DNA of 64,000 bases from Clostridiales bacterium (GTDB lineage: Bacteria; Bacillota; Clostridia; Lachnospirales; Lachnospiraceae): contig JAJQCD010000013.1 in the NCBI GenBank assembly GCA_021202925.1, positions 23,654-87,653 on the forward strand, written 5' to 3'. The first letter of the stretch is position 1; the number at the start of each line of letters is the position of its first letter. The notes under the pieces are model-generated. The model had not been told where the DNA came from and made no database searches. It saw only the letters and a program-made list of their open reading frames with translations. Below are positions 17,567-24,874 of the stretch, piece after piece. The position numbers and the translations under genes were made by a program.

Positions 17567-17983
17567 ATGAGAGAAGAGAACTGCATTTTCTGTAAGATTG
17601 CAAATGGAGAGATTCCGTCGGCGACCGTGTATGAGGATGACGGTTTCCGGGTGATCTTGGACATGGGACCGGCTTCGAAGGGACATGCACTGATTCTGCC
17701 GAAGTCACATTTTAAGGATATCTGCGCGGCGGATGCGCAGACAGCAGCAGGATTGTTGCCGCTGGCGGCGAAGATTGGCAGTGCAATGAAGGCCGGGCTT
17801 GGTGCGAGCGGGTTCAATGTTGTGCAGAATAATGGAACCAGCGCCGGACAGACTGTATTCCATCTTCATGTGCATGTGATTCCGCGGTATGACGGTGGCC
17901 CGAAGATCGTAGCCTGGGAACCGGGCAAGGCAGAGCCGGACGAGCTGGCCAGGACGGCGGCAAAGATCAGCGCGGTGCTGTGA
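17567..17983 (+). CDS. HIT family nucleotide hydrolase/transferase
   Basis: A 138-residue protein with the histidine triad HLHVHVIP (His99, His101, His103) and the N-terminal CIFCKIANGEIPS motif, in which two cysteines form a probable zinc site. Family members hydrolyse nucleoside phosphoramidates such as AMP-lysine. Although the frame is open from 17540, AGAGAGGAATAGG immediately before the ATG at 17567 favours that start. It is the last gene before the strong hairpin at 18011. Confidence 0.92.
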   Translation: MREENCIFCKIANGEIPSATVYEDDGFRVILDMGPASKGHALILPKSHFKDICAADAQTAAGLLPLAAKIGSAMKAGLGASGFNVVQNNGTSAGQTVFHLHVHVIPRYDGGPKIVAWEPGKAEPDELARTAAKISAVL

Positions 17984-18010
17984 CAGTTGGAAAATGTGGA
18001 AAGAGACAGG

Positions 18011-18044
18011 AGCGGGGCAGGAAGAGAATTCTTCCTGCCCCGCT
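18011..18044. terminator. Strong palindromic hairpin between convergent HIT gene and murG
   Basis: Arms 18011-18025 and 18030-18044 are exact complements (15 base pairs) around GAAT. It lies between convergent genes, 28 bases after one stop and 15 before the other. There is no clear T tract on either strand, so it may block transcription or stabilise both 3' ends. Confidence 0.7.
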
Positions 18045-18059
18045 TGCCAACTAACGGGA

Positions 18060-19130
18060 TTATTTTCTTTCCGCGTAAGATTCGATCAGCCCCATGATGA
18101 TGCCGATGGCGTCGGTCAGGTTGCTTTGTTCCATAGCCGAAATGAATTCCCGGCGTCGCGCCAGCGTGCTGTGAATGGCTTCGAGCAACGTTTCGTCGTT
18201 CATATTTTCTTCTTCGAGAACAGTAGAGAATCCCTGCTTCTCGAAGGAACGGGCGTTTAAAATCTGGTCGCCGCGGCTGGCGGCTGCGGACAGAGGGATC
18301 AGGATATTCGGCTTGCGCAAAGCCAGAATCTCACAGATCGAGTTCGCACCGGCGCGGGAAATGATCAGATTGGCAGCGGCGAACAGATGACGCAGAGGAG
18401 CATCCACATATTCATACTGAACATATCCGGGCCGGCCAATCAGATCCTCGTCCAGATGTCCCTTGCCGCAGATATGTATCACCTGATACTGTTCCAGCAA
18501 CCTGGGAAGCAGATTGCGAATTGCGGTATTGATGTGGATGGCCCCCAGGCTGCCGCCGATAACCAGGATGATGGGTTTCGCACCCGACAGATGCGTAAAC
18601 TGCAGACCGGTCAGGCGGTCGCCTTCCAGCAATTCCCGGCGGATCGGTGAGCCGGTCAGAACGGCCTTGTCTTCCGGCAGATACGGAACGGTCTCCGGAA
18701 AGTTGCAGCAGACTTTTGCCGCAGACGGGATGCAGATCTTATTGGCAAGCCCGGGCGTCATGTCGGATTCATGGATAATCGTCGGGATGTGAAAATGCTT
18801 CGCTGCCAGCACAACAGGTACCGCGACAAAGCCGCCCTTGGAAAAGACCACATCCGGGTGATATTTCTTCAGCAGACTGCGCGCCTCGGCATAACCCTTT
18901 ACGACCCGGAACGGGTCGGAAAAATTCTTCCAGTCGAAATAGCGACGGAGCTTGCCGGAAGAGATTCCGTCATAGGGGATGCCGACAGCCTCGATCAGCT
19001 TCTTCTCAATGCCGCTGTACGAGCCGATGTAGTGAATCTCATAGCCGCGCTCCTGCAAAGATGGCAGAAGCGCCAGATTTGGGGTAACATGACCGGCGGT
19101 GCCGCCGCCGGTCAGAACGATTTTCTTCAT
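18060..19130 (-). CDS. murG: UDP-GlcNAc:undecaprenyl-PP-MurNAc-pentapeptide GlcNAc transferase
   Basis: The 356-residue protein begins MKKIVLTGGGTAGHVTPNLAL, the MurG donor/acceptor-site loop, and carries further family motifs: FSKGGFVAVPVVLAA, a GGSLGA nucleotide loop, SRAGANSICEI and a PLSAAASRGDQ region that binds UDP-GlcNAc. It makes lipid II at the inner face of the membrane in peptidoglycan synthesis. An in-frame extension to 19268 exists but would overlap the neighbouring gene and lacks the family start; GGAGG lies before the ATG at 19130. It stands outside any division/cell-wall cluster. Confidence 0.96.
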   Translation of the reverse strand: MKKIVLTGGGTAGHVTPNLALLPSLQERGYEIHYIGSYSGIEKKLIEAVGIPYDGISSGKLRRYFDWKNFSDPFRVVKGYAEARSLLKKYHPDVVFSKGGFVAVPVVLAAKHFHIPTIIHESDMTPGLANKICIPSAAKVCCNFPETVPYLPEDKAVLTGSPIRRELLEGDRLTGLQFTHLSGAKPIILVIGGSLGAIHINTAIRNLLPRLLEQYQVIHICGKGHLDEDLIGRPGYVQYEYVDAPLRHLFAAANLIISRAGANSICEILALRKPNILIPLSAAASRGDQILNARSFEKQGFSTVLEEENMNDETLLEAIHSTLARRREFISAMEQSNLTDAIGIIMGLIESYAERK

Positions 19131-19158
19131 AAGAGGGAGTCCTCCGATCGATACTTTG

Positions 19159-19407
19159 TTATGCCTGGGCTTTGTATTGCTTGAGCGCTCGCGCAAGCTG
19201 GTCCGGACATGAGGTGGGGCGTGGGCCGCAGTGGATACCGTCGAGACGACGGATCGCTTCGTCGACATCCATGCCTTCGATCAGGCGGGCAACGCCCTGC
19301 GTATTGCCGCTGCAGCCACCGATGAAGCGGACGTCCGTGACCTTATTGTCTTTTACATCAAACTGAATCTCACTGGAGCAGGTGCCCCGTGTTCTGTATG
19401 TCATCAT
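19159..19407 (-). CDS. TSCPD domain protein (TIGR03905-type)
   Basis: With the start at the first of two ATGs (19407 or 19404) behind CAGGAGGAACC, the product is 82 residues. It shows FIGGCSGNTQGVARL and GIHCGPRPTSCPDQLARAL, the TSCPD motif found at the C-terminus of some ribonucleotide reductases and as small free-standing proteins. Conserved cysteines suggest metal binding; the role is unknown. It lies 28 bases upstream of murG on the same strand and is probably co-transcribed. Confidence 0.85.
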   Translation of the reverse strand: MMTYRTRGTCSSEIQFDVKDNKVTDVRFIGGCSGNTQGVARLIEGMDVDEAIRRLDGIHCGPRPTSCPDQLARALKQYKAQA

Positions 19408-19563
19408 AATCTGGTTCCTCCTGTTTGTATTACGGAATATTATAGACAAGGGAAGACGGGATTGTCAAGGGGCTGTCGTTTTGCGATTGTGGATTCGGGC
19501 CGGATGTGATAAACTGAAATTGGTTTTTGTTTCAGAAGGCAATGGAAAGAGAGGGAACATACC

Positions 19564-20259
19564 ATGTTGGGAATTATAGGCGCAATGGCGCAGGAAGTGG
19601 AGCAGCTGAAGCAGGAGATGGCGTCGCCGGAGATCGTGACGGTGGCGGGGATGGATTTTTATAAGGGAAGGATTGGCGGCCGGGAGGCGGTTGTGGTTCG
19701 TTCCGGCATCGGCAAGGTGAACGCCGGGGTCTGTGCGCAGGTTCTGGTGGATCGTTTTGGAGTCAGTGGAATTGTGAATACGGGAATCGCCGGTTCGCTC
19801 TGTGCTCAGATCAATATCGGTGACCTGGTGCTTTCGACGGACCTGGTGCAGCACGATATGAACGCGACGGGATTCGGTTACCCGGTCGGACAGATTCCGC
19901 AGATGCCGGTGTTTTCCTTTGAGGCGGATGCACGGCTGCGCGCACTGGCAAAGGAGTGTTGCGAGAAGGTGAATCCGGGGCTCGGCGTGTTCGAGGGGCG
20001 GATTGTCAGCGGAGACCAGTTTATCTCAAGCGGGGAGAAGAAGGACTGGTTGATACGGGAGTTTTCCGGTATGTGCGCGGAGATGGAAGGGGCGGCTGTC
20101 GCACAGGCGGCCTGGCTGAATGGAATTCCCTTCCTGATTGTGCGGGCGATTTCGGATAAGGCCGATGACAGTGCCAATATGGATTATGAAACGTTTGAGC
20201 AGCAGGCGATTCTGCACAGTGTCCGGCTGACGAGAGAACTGATTGCAAGGTATATTTGA
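19564..20259 (+). CDS. mtnN: 5'-methylthioadenosine/S-adenosylhomocysteine nucleosidase
   Basis: A 231-residue protein starting MLGIIGAMAQEVEQL, with the nucleosidase motifs SGIGKVNAG, GSL, GDQFISS and the substrate-binding MEGAAVAQ, plus the catalytic Asp in RAISDKAD. It cleaves adenine from methylthioadenosine and S-adenosylhomocysteine, recycling methionine and removing an inhibitor of methylation and radical-SAM chemistry. Divergent from the TSCPD gene; no partner gene adjoins it. Confidence 0.95.
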   Translation: MLGIIGAMAQEVEQLKQEMASPEIVTVAGMDFYKGRIGGREAVVVRSGIGKVNAGVCAQVLVDRFGVSGIVNTGIAGSLCAQINIGDLVLSTDLVQHDMNATGFGYPVGQIPQMPVFSFEADARLRALAKECCEKVNPGLGVFEGRIVSGDQFISSGEKKDWLIREFSGMCAEMEGAAVAQAAWLNGIPFLIVRAISDKADDSANMDYETFEQQAILHSVRLTRELIARYI

Positions 20260-20326
20260 GATTCTCGCGTGAACTTCAGGTGCGTTTTTGGGGAGAATTT
20301 GACGAACGATTCCAGGCTCCGTGAAC

Positions 20327-20355
20327 TTTTCAAATGGCTGCGTGTCCTGTATAAT
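20327..20355 (+). promoter_or_regulatory. Candidate promoter for the unknown membrane protein gene
   Basis: TTTTCA (20327-20332) and a perfect TATAAT (20350-20355) are separated by 17 bases, about 115 bases before the gene starting at 20471. The leader in between is GC-rich and contains no ORF I can support. Confidence 0.55.
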
Positions 20356-20470
20356 GGTCGTGACAGTCAGGGGCGGCGCCACGCCGGCAGCGAGCCGCCC
20401 CGGCTGAATTCCATTGTATACGGAAAGGCGCTGGAACGCCAGTTCCGTGAAAAGAAAGGGGATCTGTTCT

Positions 20471-21415
20471 ATGTTGCAATTTCTGGAAAGCGGACAGGCA
20501 CTGTATGTGCTGGCCGGAATCTGCCTGCTGGGGATTCTGACGAGGCTGATGACCAGGCATCATTACAAAAGACTCCTGAAGGAAAGCGTAGATTTGTCGC
20601 TTTCCAGGCACAAAATGTTGAAGGAACTTCTGCAGAAAGCGGAGAGTACATATCGGATGAACCAGGGGATGCCCGCAAGCGCCGTCTGGGTGGAGCATCA
20701 GCTGAACGAGCTGCGGGTAATGGGGCTGACCCTGCCGGGGTGGAACGGGCTGAGTCTGAAATGGACCTGGCTGTGCCTTCTGGCAGGAGGAGCCGGTGCA
20801 TTTCTCGCGTACTGGTACCGGCTGGATTCCTCTTATATTGTGATGTATGGCGGCGGGGCGATTCTGTTCGCCATGCTGACCATGTTTTTTGATGGTGGTA
20901 CAGGAGAGAACCGTCAGGAGGAACTGCTGACCGCGCTTCAGGATCATCTGGATAATGTGGTATTTCCGAGGTTGGCACGCGGGATGACAACAGAGGACAG
21001 CTACGGAGGAGGCCGCAAGGTGAGCCGTCTGCCGGTTCGGGGTCCGCGTGGTGTGCGCAGCAGCCGGGATGCGGAGCCGGAAAATCAAGAGGCAATCGCG
21101 GAGCCGACGTTTGCGGGGCAGTTCGGCCGGAGAAGCCGGGCAGAACGGGGAGCCCGTACAGATGCGGAGGCAGAAGCAAAGACGCAGGAGACTGCGGTGG
21201 GGTCAGAGACAGCCGCTTCCGCTGGAGGAGACAGCCGGGCACAGCCCGGGGCGGCAGCCGGGAACCCGGACGTGGACCATCTGAGGCGGAGCCTGGAGCA
21301 GATTGCAGCGAGCCGGGAGCATGCCAGGCCTGCCGCCGGAGGCAACTGGCTGAAGGACCTGGGGCCGGATGAGGTCGAGCTGATCGGGGACATCCTGAGA
21401 CAGTATCTTGCGTAA
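20471..21415 (+). CDS. Membrane protein of unknown function with disordered C-terminal tail
   Basis: The 314-residue product (start at ATG 20471 behind AAAGGGG) has one N-terminal hydrophobic helix, a charged helical stretch of about 60 residues (HHYKRLLKESVDLSLSRHKMLKELL), two closely spaced further membrane segments at about residues 95-145, then a long Ala/Glu/Gly/Arg-rich tail that looks disordered, ending in a conserved-looking amphipathic helix (LGPDEVELIGDILRQYL). I do not recognise the family. No enzymatic motif is seen. The terminator at 21461-21509 follows. Confidence 0.6.
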   Translation: MLQFLESGQALYVLAGICLLGILTRLMTRHHYKRLLKESVDLSLSRHKMLKELLQKAESTYRMNQGMPASAVWVEHQLNELRVMGLTLPGWNGLSLKWTWLCLLAGGAGAFLAYWYRLDSSYIVMYGGGAILFAMLTMFFDGGTGENRQEELLTALQDHLDNVVFPRLARGMTTEDSYGGGRKVSRLPVRGPRGVRSSRDAEPENQEAIAEPTFAGQFGRRSRAERGARTDAEAEAKTQETAVGSETAASAGGDSRAQPGAAAGNPDVDHLRRSLEQIAASREHARPAAGGNWLKDLGPDEVELIGDILRQYLA

Positions 21416-21460
21416 GCAGTCCGGGACGGATGAGCCTTTTTGGCATGCTGGATTTTTATG

Positions 21461-21509
21461 AAAAAAATGGGGCACAGCGACTGGAAAGTGGTCGCTGCGC
21501 CCTGTTTTT
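21461..21509. terminator. Bidirectional intrinsic terminator
   Basis: GGGCACAGCGAC (ending 21481) pairs with GTCGCTGCGCCC (21491-21502) with one G-T pair. TTTTT follows on the plus strand at 21505-21509 and AAAAAAA precedes at 21461-21467, giving a T tract for minus-strand transcripts as well. Confidence 0.85.
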
Positions 21510-22605
21510 CTACTCTTCAAGTACCTGAATTTCGAGATAGTCAAAATCAATCTCTTCAATGAAACTGTCCGCGGTGAAGCGGGTCTTGTCGTGCCTGCGA
21601 AAATCCGAAATACTGGAATCGAGCCAGATGGGAACGCTCAAGTCAAGATCATGACAGATCTGCTGAAGTCCCTGCAGCACCATGGCAGTGCGGGACAGGC
21701 TGTAATCACCGTTCTCCGCAATAGTGTCCCGGATCAGACGATTGTCCTTCCATATTTTTCCCCACATACGAAACATTGCGTATTCCTCCGATTCTTCCAA
21801 TTTTTCTTCCGATTCTTCCGGTTTTTCTTCCGATTCTTTCGGCTTTCCGTTTGACGGTTCTGCCGATAACAGCAAAGTCAGCGTGACCTGGTTCATAATG
21901 GTATCCTCATCAAGCGATGGCTGCTGCCATCCGTTGTCTGCCCATACCTTCAATATCTTTGGGAAACCGGAACCGGCATTGTCTCCAAAGCCAATCATCC
22001 GGAGCATGGTCTGTATATGCGGATTTCTGACTTTTGAGTTTCCACCATTGTAAATCTGTTCCTTTGGCAGTTTCAGATTTCCCGGATTTGTAAAGGTGAA
22101 ACCTTCATAAAGAAATGGAACAGATTATTTTCCCATGTACCATCGTAGGTAATACGGTCTGCCCAACGTTGCGTTGCATTTATCCCGGTTTCATCGCGAT
22201 AGTCCATGAAAATATTATCAAATTCATCACGAATGGCAAGTCCCGTTCCAAACATCATCAGTCCTGCAACCGTAAGCCCGTCCCGCTTTTCTCTGCGATC
22301 CCGGCGATAACCGCCGAGCATTTCCAGAAATTCCCGGTCAGGCAGTTCTCTCCATACATGGTCCGGATGGCTTGTGTTAAACATAATCCGGTATTTTTTC
22401 AGCGAATCCGGGTCAATATCATCCATGTCAGAGACACCGCGAAGAAGGAAACGCTCTTTGGGATCCGTTTTACTTTTGTCTTCTTCTATGCCAAGTACGA
22501 TGTTGCCGCCTTTCGAATTCGCAAATGAGCAATACGTTTCATATCTCCGACGCGGTCTGTGAGAATTCTGCCTGTGTATATCATATATGTATATAGTTTA
22601 CTCAT
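21510..22605 (-). pseudogene. Degraded AlbA_2-domain ATP-binding/transcriptional regulator
   Basis: Read on the minus strand, pieces of one protein lie in different frames. An N-terminal piece from the ATG at 22605 runs to about 22530, where the frame changes to a piece containing CSFANSKGGNIVLGIEED, typical of the AlbA_2 (Schlafen-like) domain, and continuing to TYDGTWENNLFHFFMKV. Near 22090 the frame shifts again and about 90 expected residues are missing; the text resumes with FTNPGNLKLP...HIQTMLRMIGFGDNAGSGFPKI, the C-terminal part of this family. The 3' part from 22007 also contains a repeated KPEESEE linker. At least two lesions make a functional product unlikely. Usual complete relatives are about 450-500 residues. 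Confidence 0.8.
21789..21851 (-). repeat. Three 21-base tandem repeats in the pseudogene linker
   Basis: Units at 21789-21809, 21810-21830 and 21831-21851 share CGATTCTTCC followed by a T-rich half (the third unit diverges in its second half). On the minus strand they code for repeated Lys-Pro/Leu-Glu-Glu-Ser-Glu-Glu. Confidence 0.8.
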
Positions 22606-22780
22606 TTCTTTTCGGGGAATCAACAATGAATTTCAGGTTTTCTGAAAAGTCGCATCCGGACCATTCATCTGGAATTGCCCGGATGCAATCCGTGCCGTGT
22701 TGAACGGAAGGCTGATTAATGTGTTGGTTATGCGGCAGGTATGGCTTTTCATATGTCGCCATCGTATCCTTCGATTTCCC

Positions 22781-22809
22781 TTGTGATAATGGGAAATTCG
22801 TAGTAAACT
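22781..22809 (+). promoter_or_regulatory. Candidate promoter of the coiled-coil membrane protein
   Basis: TTGTGA (22781-22786) and TAAACT (22804-22809) with 17 bases between. The stretch from 22606 to here has no gene I can support. Confidence 0.5.
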
Positions 22810-22863
22810 AAAGGTATGGATTTTGGAAGAAGTGTATCGTGTTTGCCAAGGAGGAAAAGACAA

Positions 22864-23952
22864 ATGACGATGGAAGAATGTCTGGCCTTTCTGGAGGAGG
22901 CCAGGGAAGCGTTGGACGATCTGTCGGTTGCGGAGGATCGCCTGCGCCAGCAGGAGCAGGATGAGAAACGGCTGTCGAAGGAGCTGGATGCAGAGAAAAA
23001 GACGGTGGCGGAAGTATCCGCCCAGACGGTGAAGAAGCGTAGGGAAGAGATCAATGCAGGTTATGAGGCGGAGATTAAAAAAGCGCAGGATGAACTGAAG
23101 AAGGCGCGCAGCAGCCGGGAGAAAGCGAAGAATAAGGGAATGGAGGAGCGGATTAAGGAAGAGACCGCAGAGCTCCACTCCCATAACAGCGAATTGCGGA
23201 CGAATATGAAGACGATATTCCGCCAGAATCATGTGCCGTTTCTTTGCCGGAACCGTTTGTATTACAGCCTGTATTTTCCGAGATGGCTGAAAGAATATCT
23301 GGTGTTACTGCTGTATGTCGCGGTTGCATTTGTCGCGATTCCGTGGGGAGTCTGGTATCTGCTGGCGCCGGAGCGGCAGACGCTGTATCTGGTCATCATC
23401 TACCTGCTGGACGTCGTCATTTTCGGCAGTATTTATATGGCGGTTGGAAACCACACGAAGCTGCATTATATGGAGCCGTTGAAGCAGGGGCGGCAGCACC
23501 TGGATGAGATTCACGCGAACAACCGCAAGATTCGGGTGATTACCTCGACGATTCGCAAGGATCGGAACGAATCGTTTTATGATCTGGAGAAATATGATGA
23601 TGAGATTGCCCGGATTTCGCAGGAGCTTGCCGATGTGTCGGCACAGAAGAAGGATGCGCTGAATACGTTTGAGACGGTGACGAAGAATATTCTCCAGGAT
23701 GAGATCGAGATGAACCATAAGGAGAAGATAGACGGCCTGCAGACGGAGCTTGCCGATGTGCGGGAACAGCTGAAGAACACGGCAACAGAGGTGAAGCAGA
23801 AGAAACTTTCGGTTCAGGATCAGTATGGGACACATCTGGGAAAGGAGTTCCTGGATCCGTTAAAGATCGCGGAACTGGAGACGATCATCCGTGAGGGACG
23901 TGCACTGAATATCAGTGAGGCGATTGACGTCTATGGAAGAAAGGAAGGCTGA
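22864..23952 (+). CDS. Coiled-coil protein with a central membrane hairpin, function unknown
   Basis: The 362-residue product starts at the ATG behind CAAGGAGGAAAAG. Residues 1-115 are a long charged coiled coil (EEAREALDDL ... KARSSREKAKNKG), followed by two membrane helices (about residues 145-165 and 175-195, YLVLLLYVAVAFVAIPWGVWYLL and LYLVIIYLLDVVIFGSIYM), then a second coiled coil of about 110 residues and a short C-terminal segment. Both coiled arms should be on the same, probably cytosolic, side and could pair into one rod. I do not recognise the family. It is a single-gene unit between its promoter and the terminator at 23973. Confidence 0.7.
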   Translation: MTMEECLAFLEEAREALDDLSVAEDRLRQQEQDEKRLSKELDAEKKTVAEVSAQTVKKRREEINAGYEAEIKKAQDELKKARSSREKAKNKGMEERIKEETAELHSHNSELRTNMKTIFRQNHVPFLCRNRLYYSLYFPRWLKEYLVLLLYVAVAFVAIPWGVWYLLAPERQTLYLVIIYLLDVVIFGSIYMAVGNHTKLHYMEPLKQGRQHLDEIHANNRKIRVITSTIRKDRNESFYDLEKYDDEIARISQELADVSAQKKDALNTFETVTKNILQDEIEMNHKEKIDGLQTELADVREQLKNTATEVKQKKLSVQDQYGTHLGKEFLDPLKIAELETIIREGRALNISEAIDVYGRKEG

Positions 23953-23972
23953 AAAGAAGGCTGATGAACGGG

Positions 23973-24014
23973 ATACAGAGAATGTGCGGCGGCATGTTCT
24001 CTGTATATTTTTTT
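23973..24014 (+). terminator. Intrinsic terminator before yyaC
   Basis: ATACAGAGAA (23973-23982) pairs perfectly with TTCTCTGTAT (23997-24006), followed by an A and seven T residues. Its descending arm also holds the -35 element of the promoter below. Confidence 0.88.
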
Positions 24015-24032
24015 GTCCTGGTGCTTATACTA
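24003..24032 (+). promoter_or_regulatory. Forespore sigma-F/G-type promoter of yyaC
   Basis: GTATA (24003-24007) and TATACTA (24026-24032) are exactly 18 bases apart. This agrees with the sigma-G consensus GHATR-N18-CATWHTA at all but one position (T for the first C). It lies 31 bases before the start of the spore gene. It overlaps the preceding terminator. Confidence 0.7.
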
Positions 24033-24063
24033 GCAGTAAACTGGAAATACAGGCGGGGCGAAA

Positions 24064-24708
24064 ATGAAGACAGGGATCAGGCGTGTACGCCGGACAGGCA
24101 GGGAAATCTATTATTTTAACTCGGAACGGGCGGAAGAGACATCGGTCTGTGCCGGGCTTCTGAGGGATATGATCGTGGAGATCATGGAAACGGAGAGCCG
24201 GGATGGCGTTGTTTTCTTATGTATCGGAACGGATCGGTCGACGGGGGACAGCCTGGGTCCCCTGATTGGCTACAAACTCAGCGAATATCCGCTGGAACGG
24301 GCGGATGTCGTGGGAACGCTGGATCATCCGGTGCACGCCATGAACCTGGAAGTGTGCATGGAAATGATTCGTGCGGTATATCCCCGTTCTGTGATCGTGG
24401 CGGTGGATGCGTCTGTGGGGTGCCGGGAGCATGTGGGATGCGTGACGCTGGGACGCGGAAAGCTGCGTCCGGGGCTGGGAGTCAGCAAGGAATTGCAGGC
24501 AGTCGGGGATATTTTTATGACAGGAATCGTGGGAGGATACGGGAATTATGATCCGCTGATGCTGCAGAGCGTGCGCTTATCGGTTGTCATGCGGATGGCA
24601 GATTACATCTGCGATTCGGTCTGCCTGGCTGTGGGAGAACTTCGCCGTTTCGAAAATCCGGGAGAACATCGTCTTCTGTCGGAGGCGGTCGGTTTCCGCG
24701 AGAGATAG
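24064..24708 (+). CDS. yyaC: Spore protease-like protein YyaC
   Basis: The 214-residue protein matches the YyaC family of sporulation proteins, related in fold to germination protease and hydrogenase maturation proteases: IGTDRSTGDSLGPLIGYKL near residue 58, VVGTLDHPVHAMNLE, VDASVGCREHVGCVTLGRGKLRPG and GDIFMTGIVGG. In Bacillus subtilis the gene is forespore-expressed. The sigma-F/G-like promoter directly upstream supports the same timing here. Its presence shows that the organism is a spore former or descends from one. The biochemical activity of the family is not firmly known. Confidence 0.9.
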   Translation: MKTGIRRVRRTGREIYYFNSERAEETSVCAGLLRDMIVEIMETESRDGVVFLCIGTDRSTGDSLGPLIGYKLSEYPLERADVVGTLDHPVHAMNLEVCMEMIRAVYPRSVIVAVDASVGCREHVGCVTLGRGKLRPGLGVSKELQAVGDIFMTGIVGGYGNYDPLMLQSVRLSVVMRMADYICDSVCLAVGELRRFENPGEHRLLSEAVGFRER

Positions 24709-24750
24709 AGGTGGTTTTGTCGATGCTTTTTTTAACCGGCACTTCCTGGT

Positions 24751-24832
24751 TTGACAAATTATTCGGACAGGTTGTGGTATGCTTGTTCAGATGATGGCGC
24801 ACCGGTTACGTGTGTTTCGCACACGAAACCGG
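24751..24832 (+). promoter_or_regulatory. Promoter region and leader hairpin of the MPN-like/LysM gene
   Basis: A perfect TTGACA (24751-24756) is followed 18 bases on by TGGTAT (24775-24780) and, overlapping, TATGCT; the -10 is not certain. The leader contains a hairpin at 24802-24832: CCGGTT-A-CGTGTG pairs with CACACG-A-AACCGG around TTTCG, twelve pairs with one A/A mismatch. There is no T tract, so it is more likely an mRNA structure than a terminator. Confidence 0.55.
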
Positions 24833-24874
24833 CGTGTCGTCTGGAACAGGAAAATGCTGCAGCGGGGTGAGAAG

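Noticed and set aside
19131..19268. N-terminal extension of murG to 19268.
   Set aside because: It would overlap the TSCPD gene and lacks a ribosome binding site; MurG proteins start at the MKKIVLTGGG motif.
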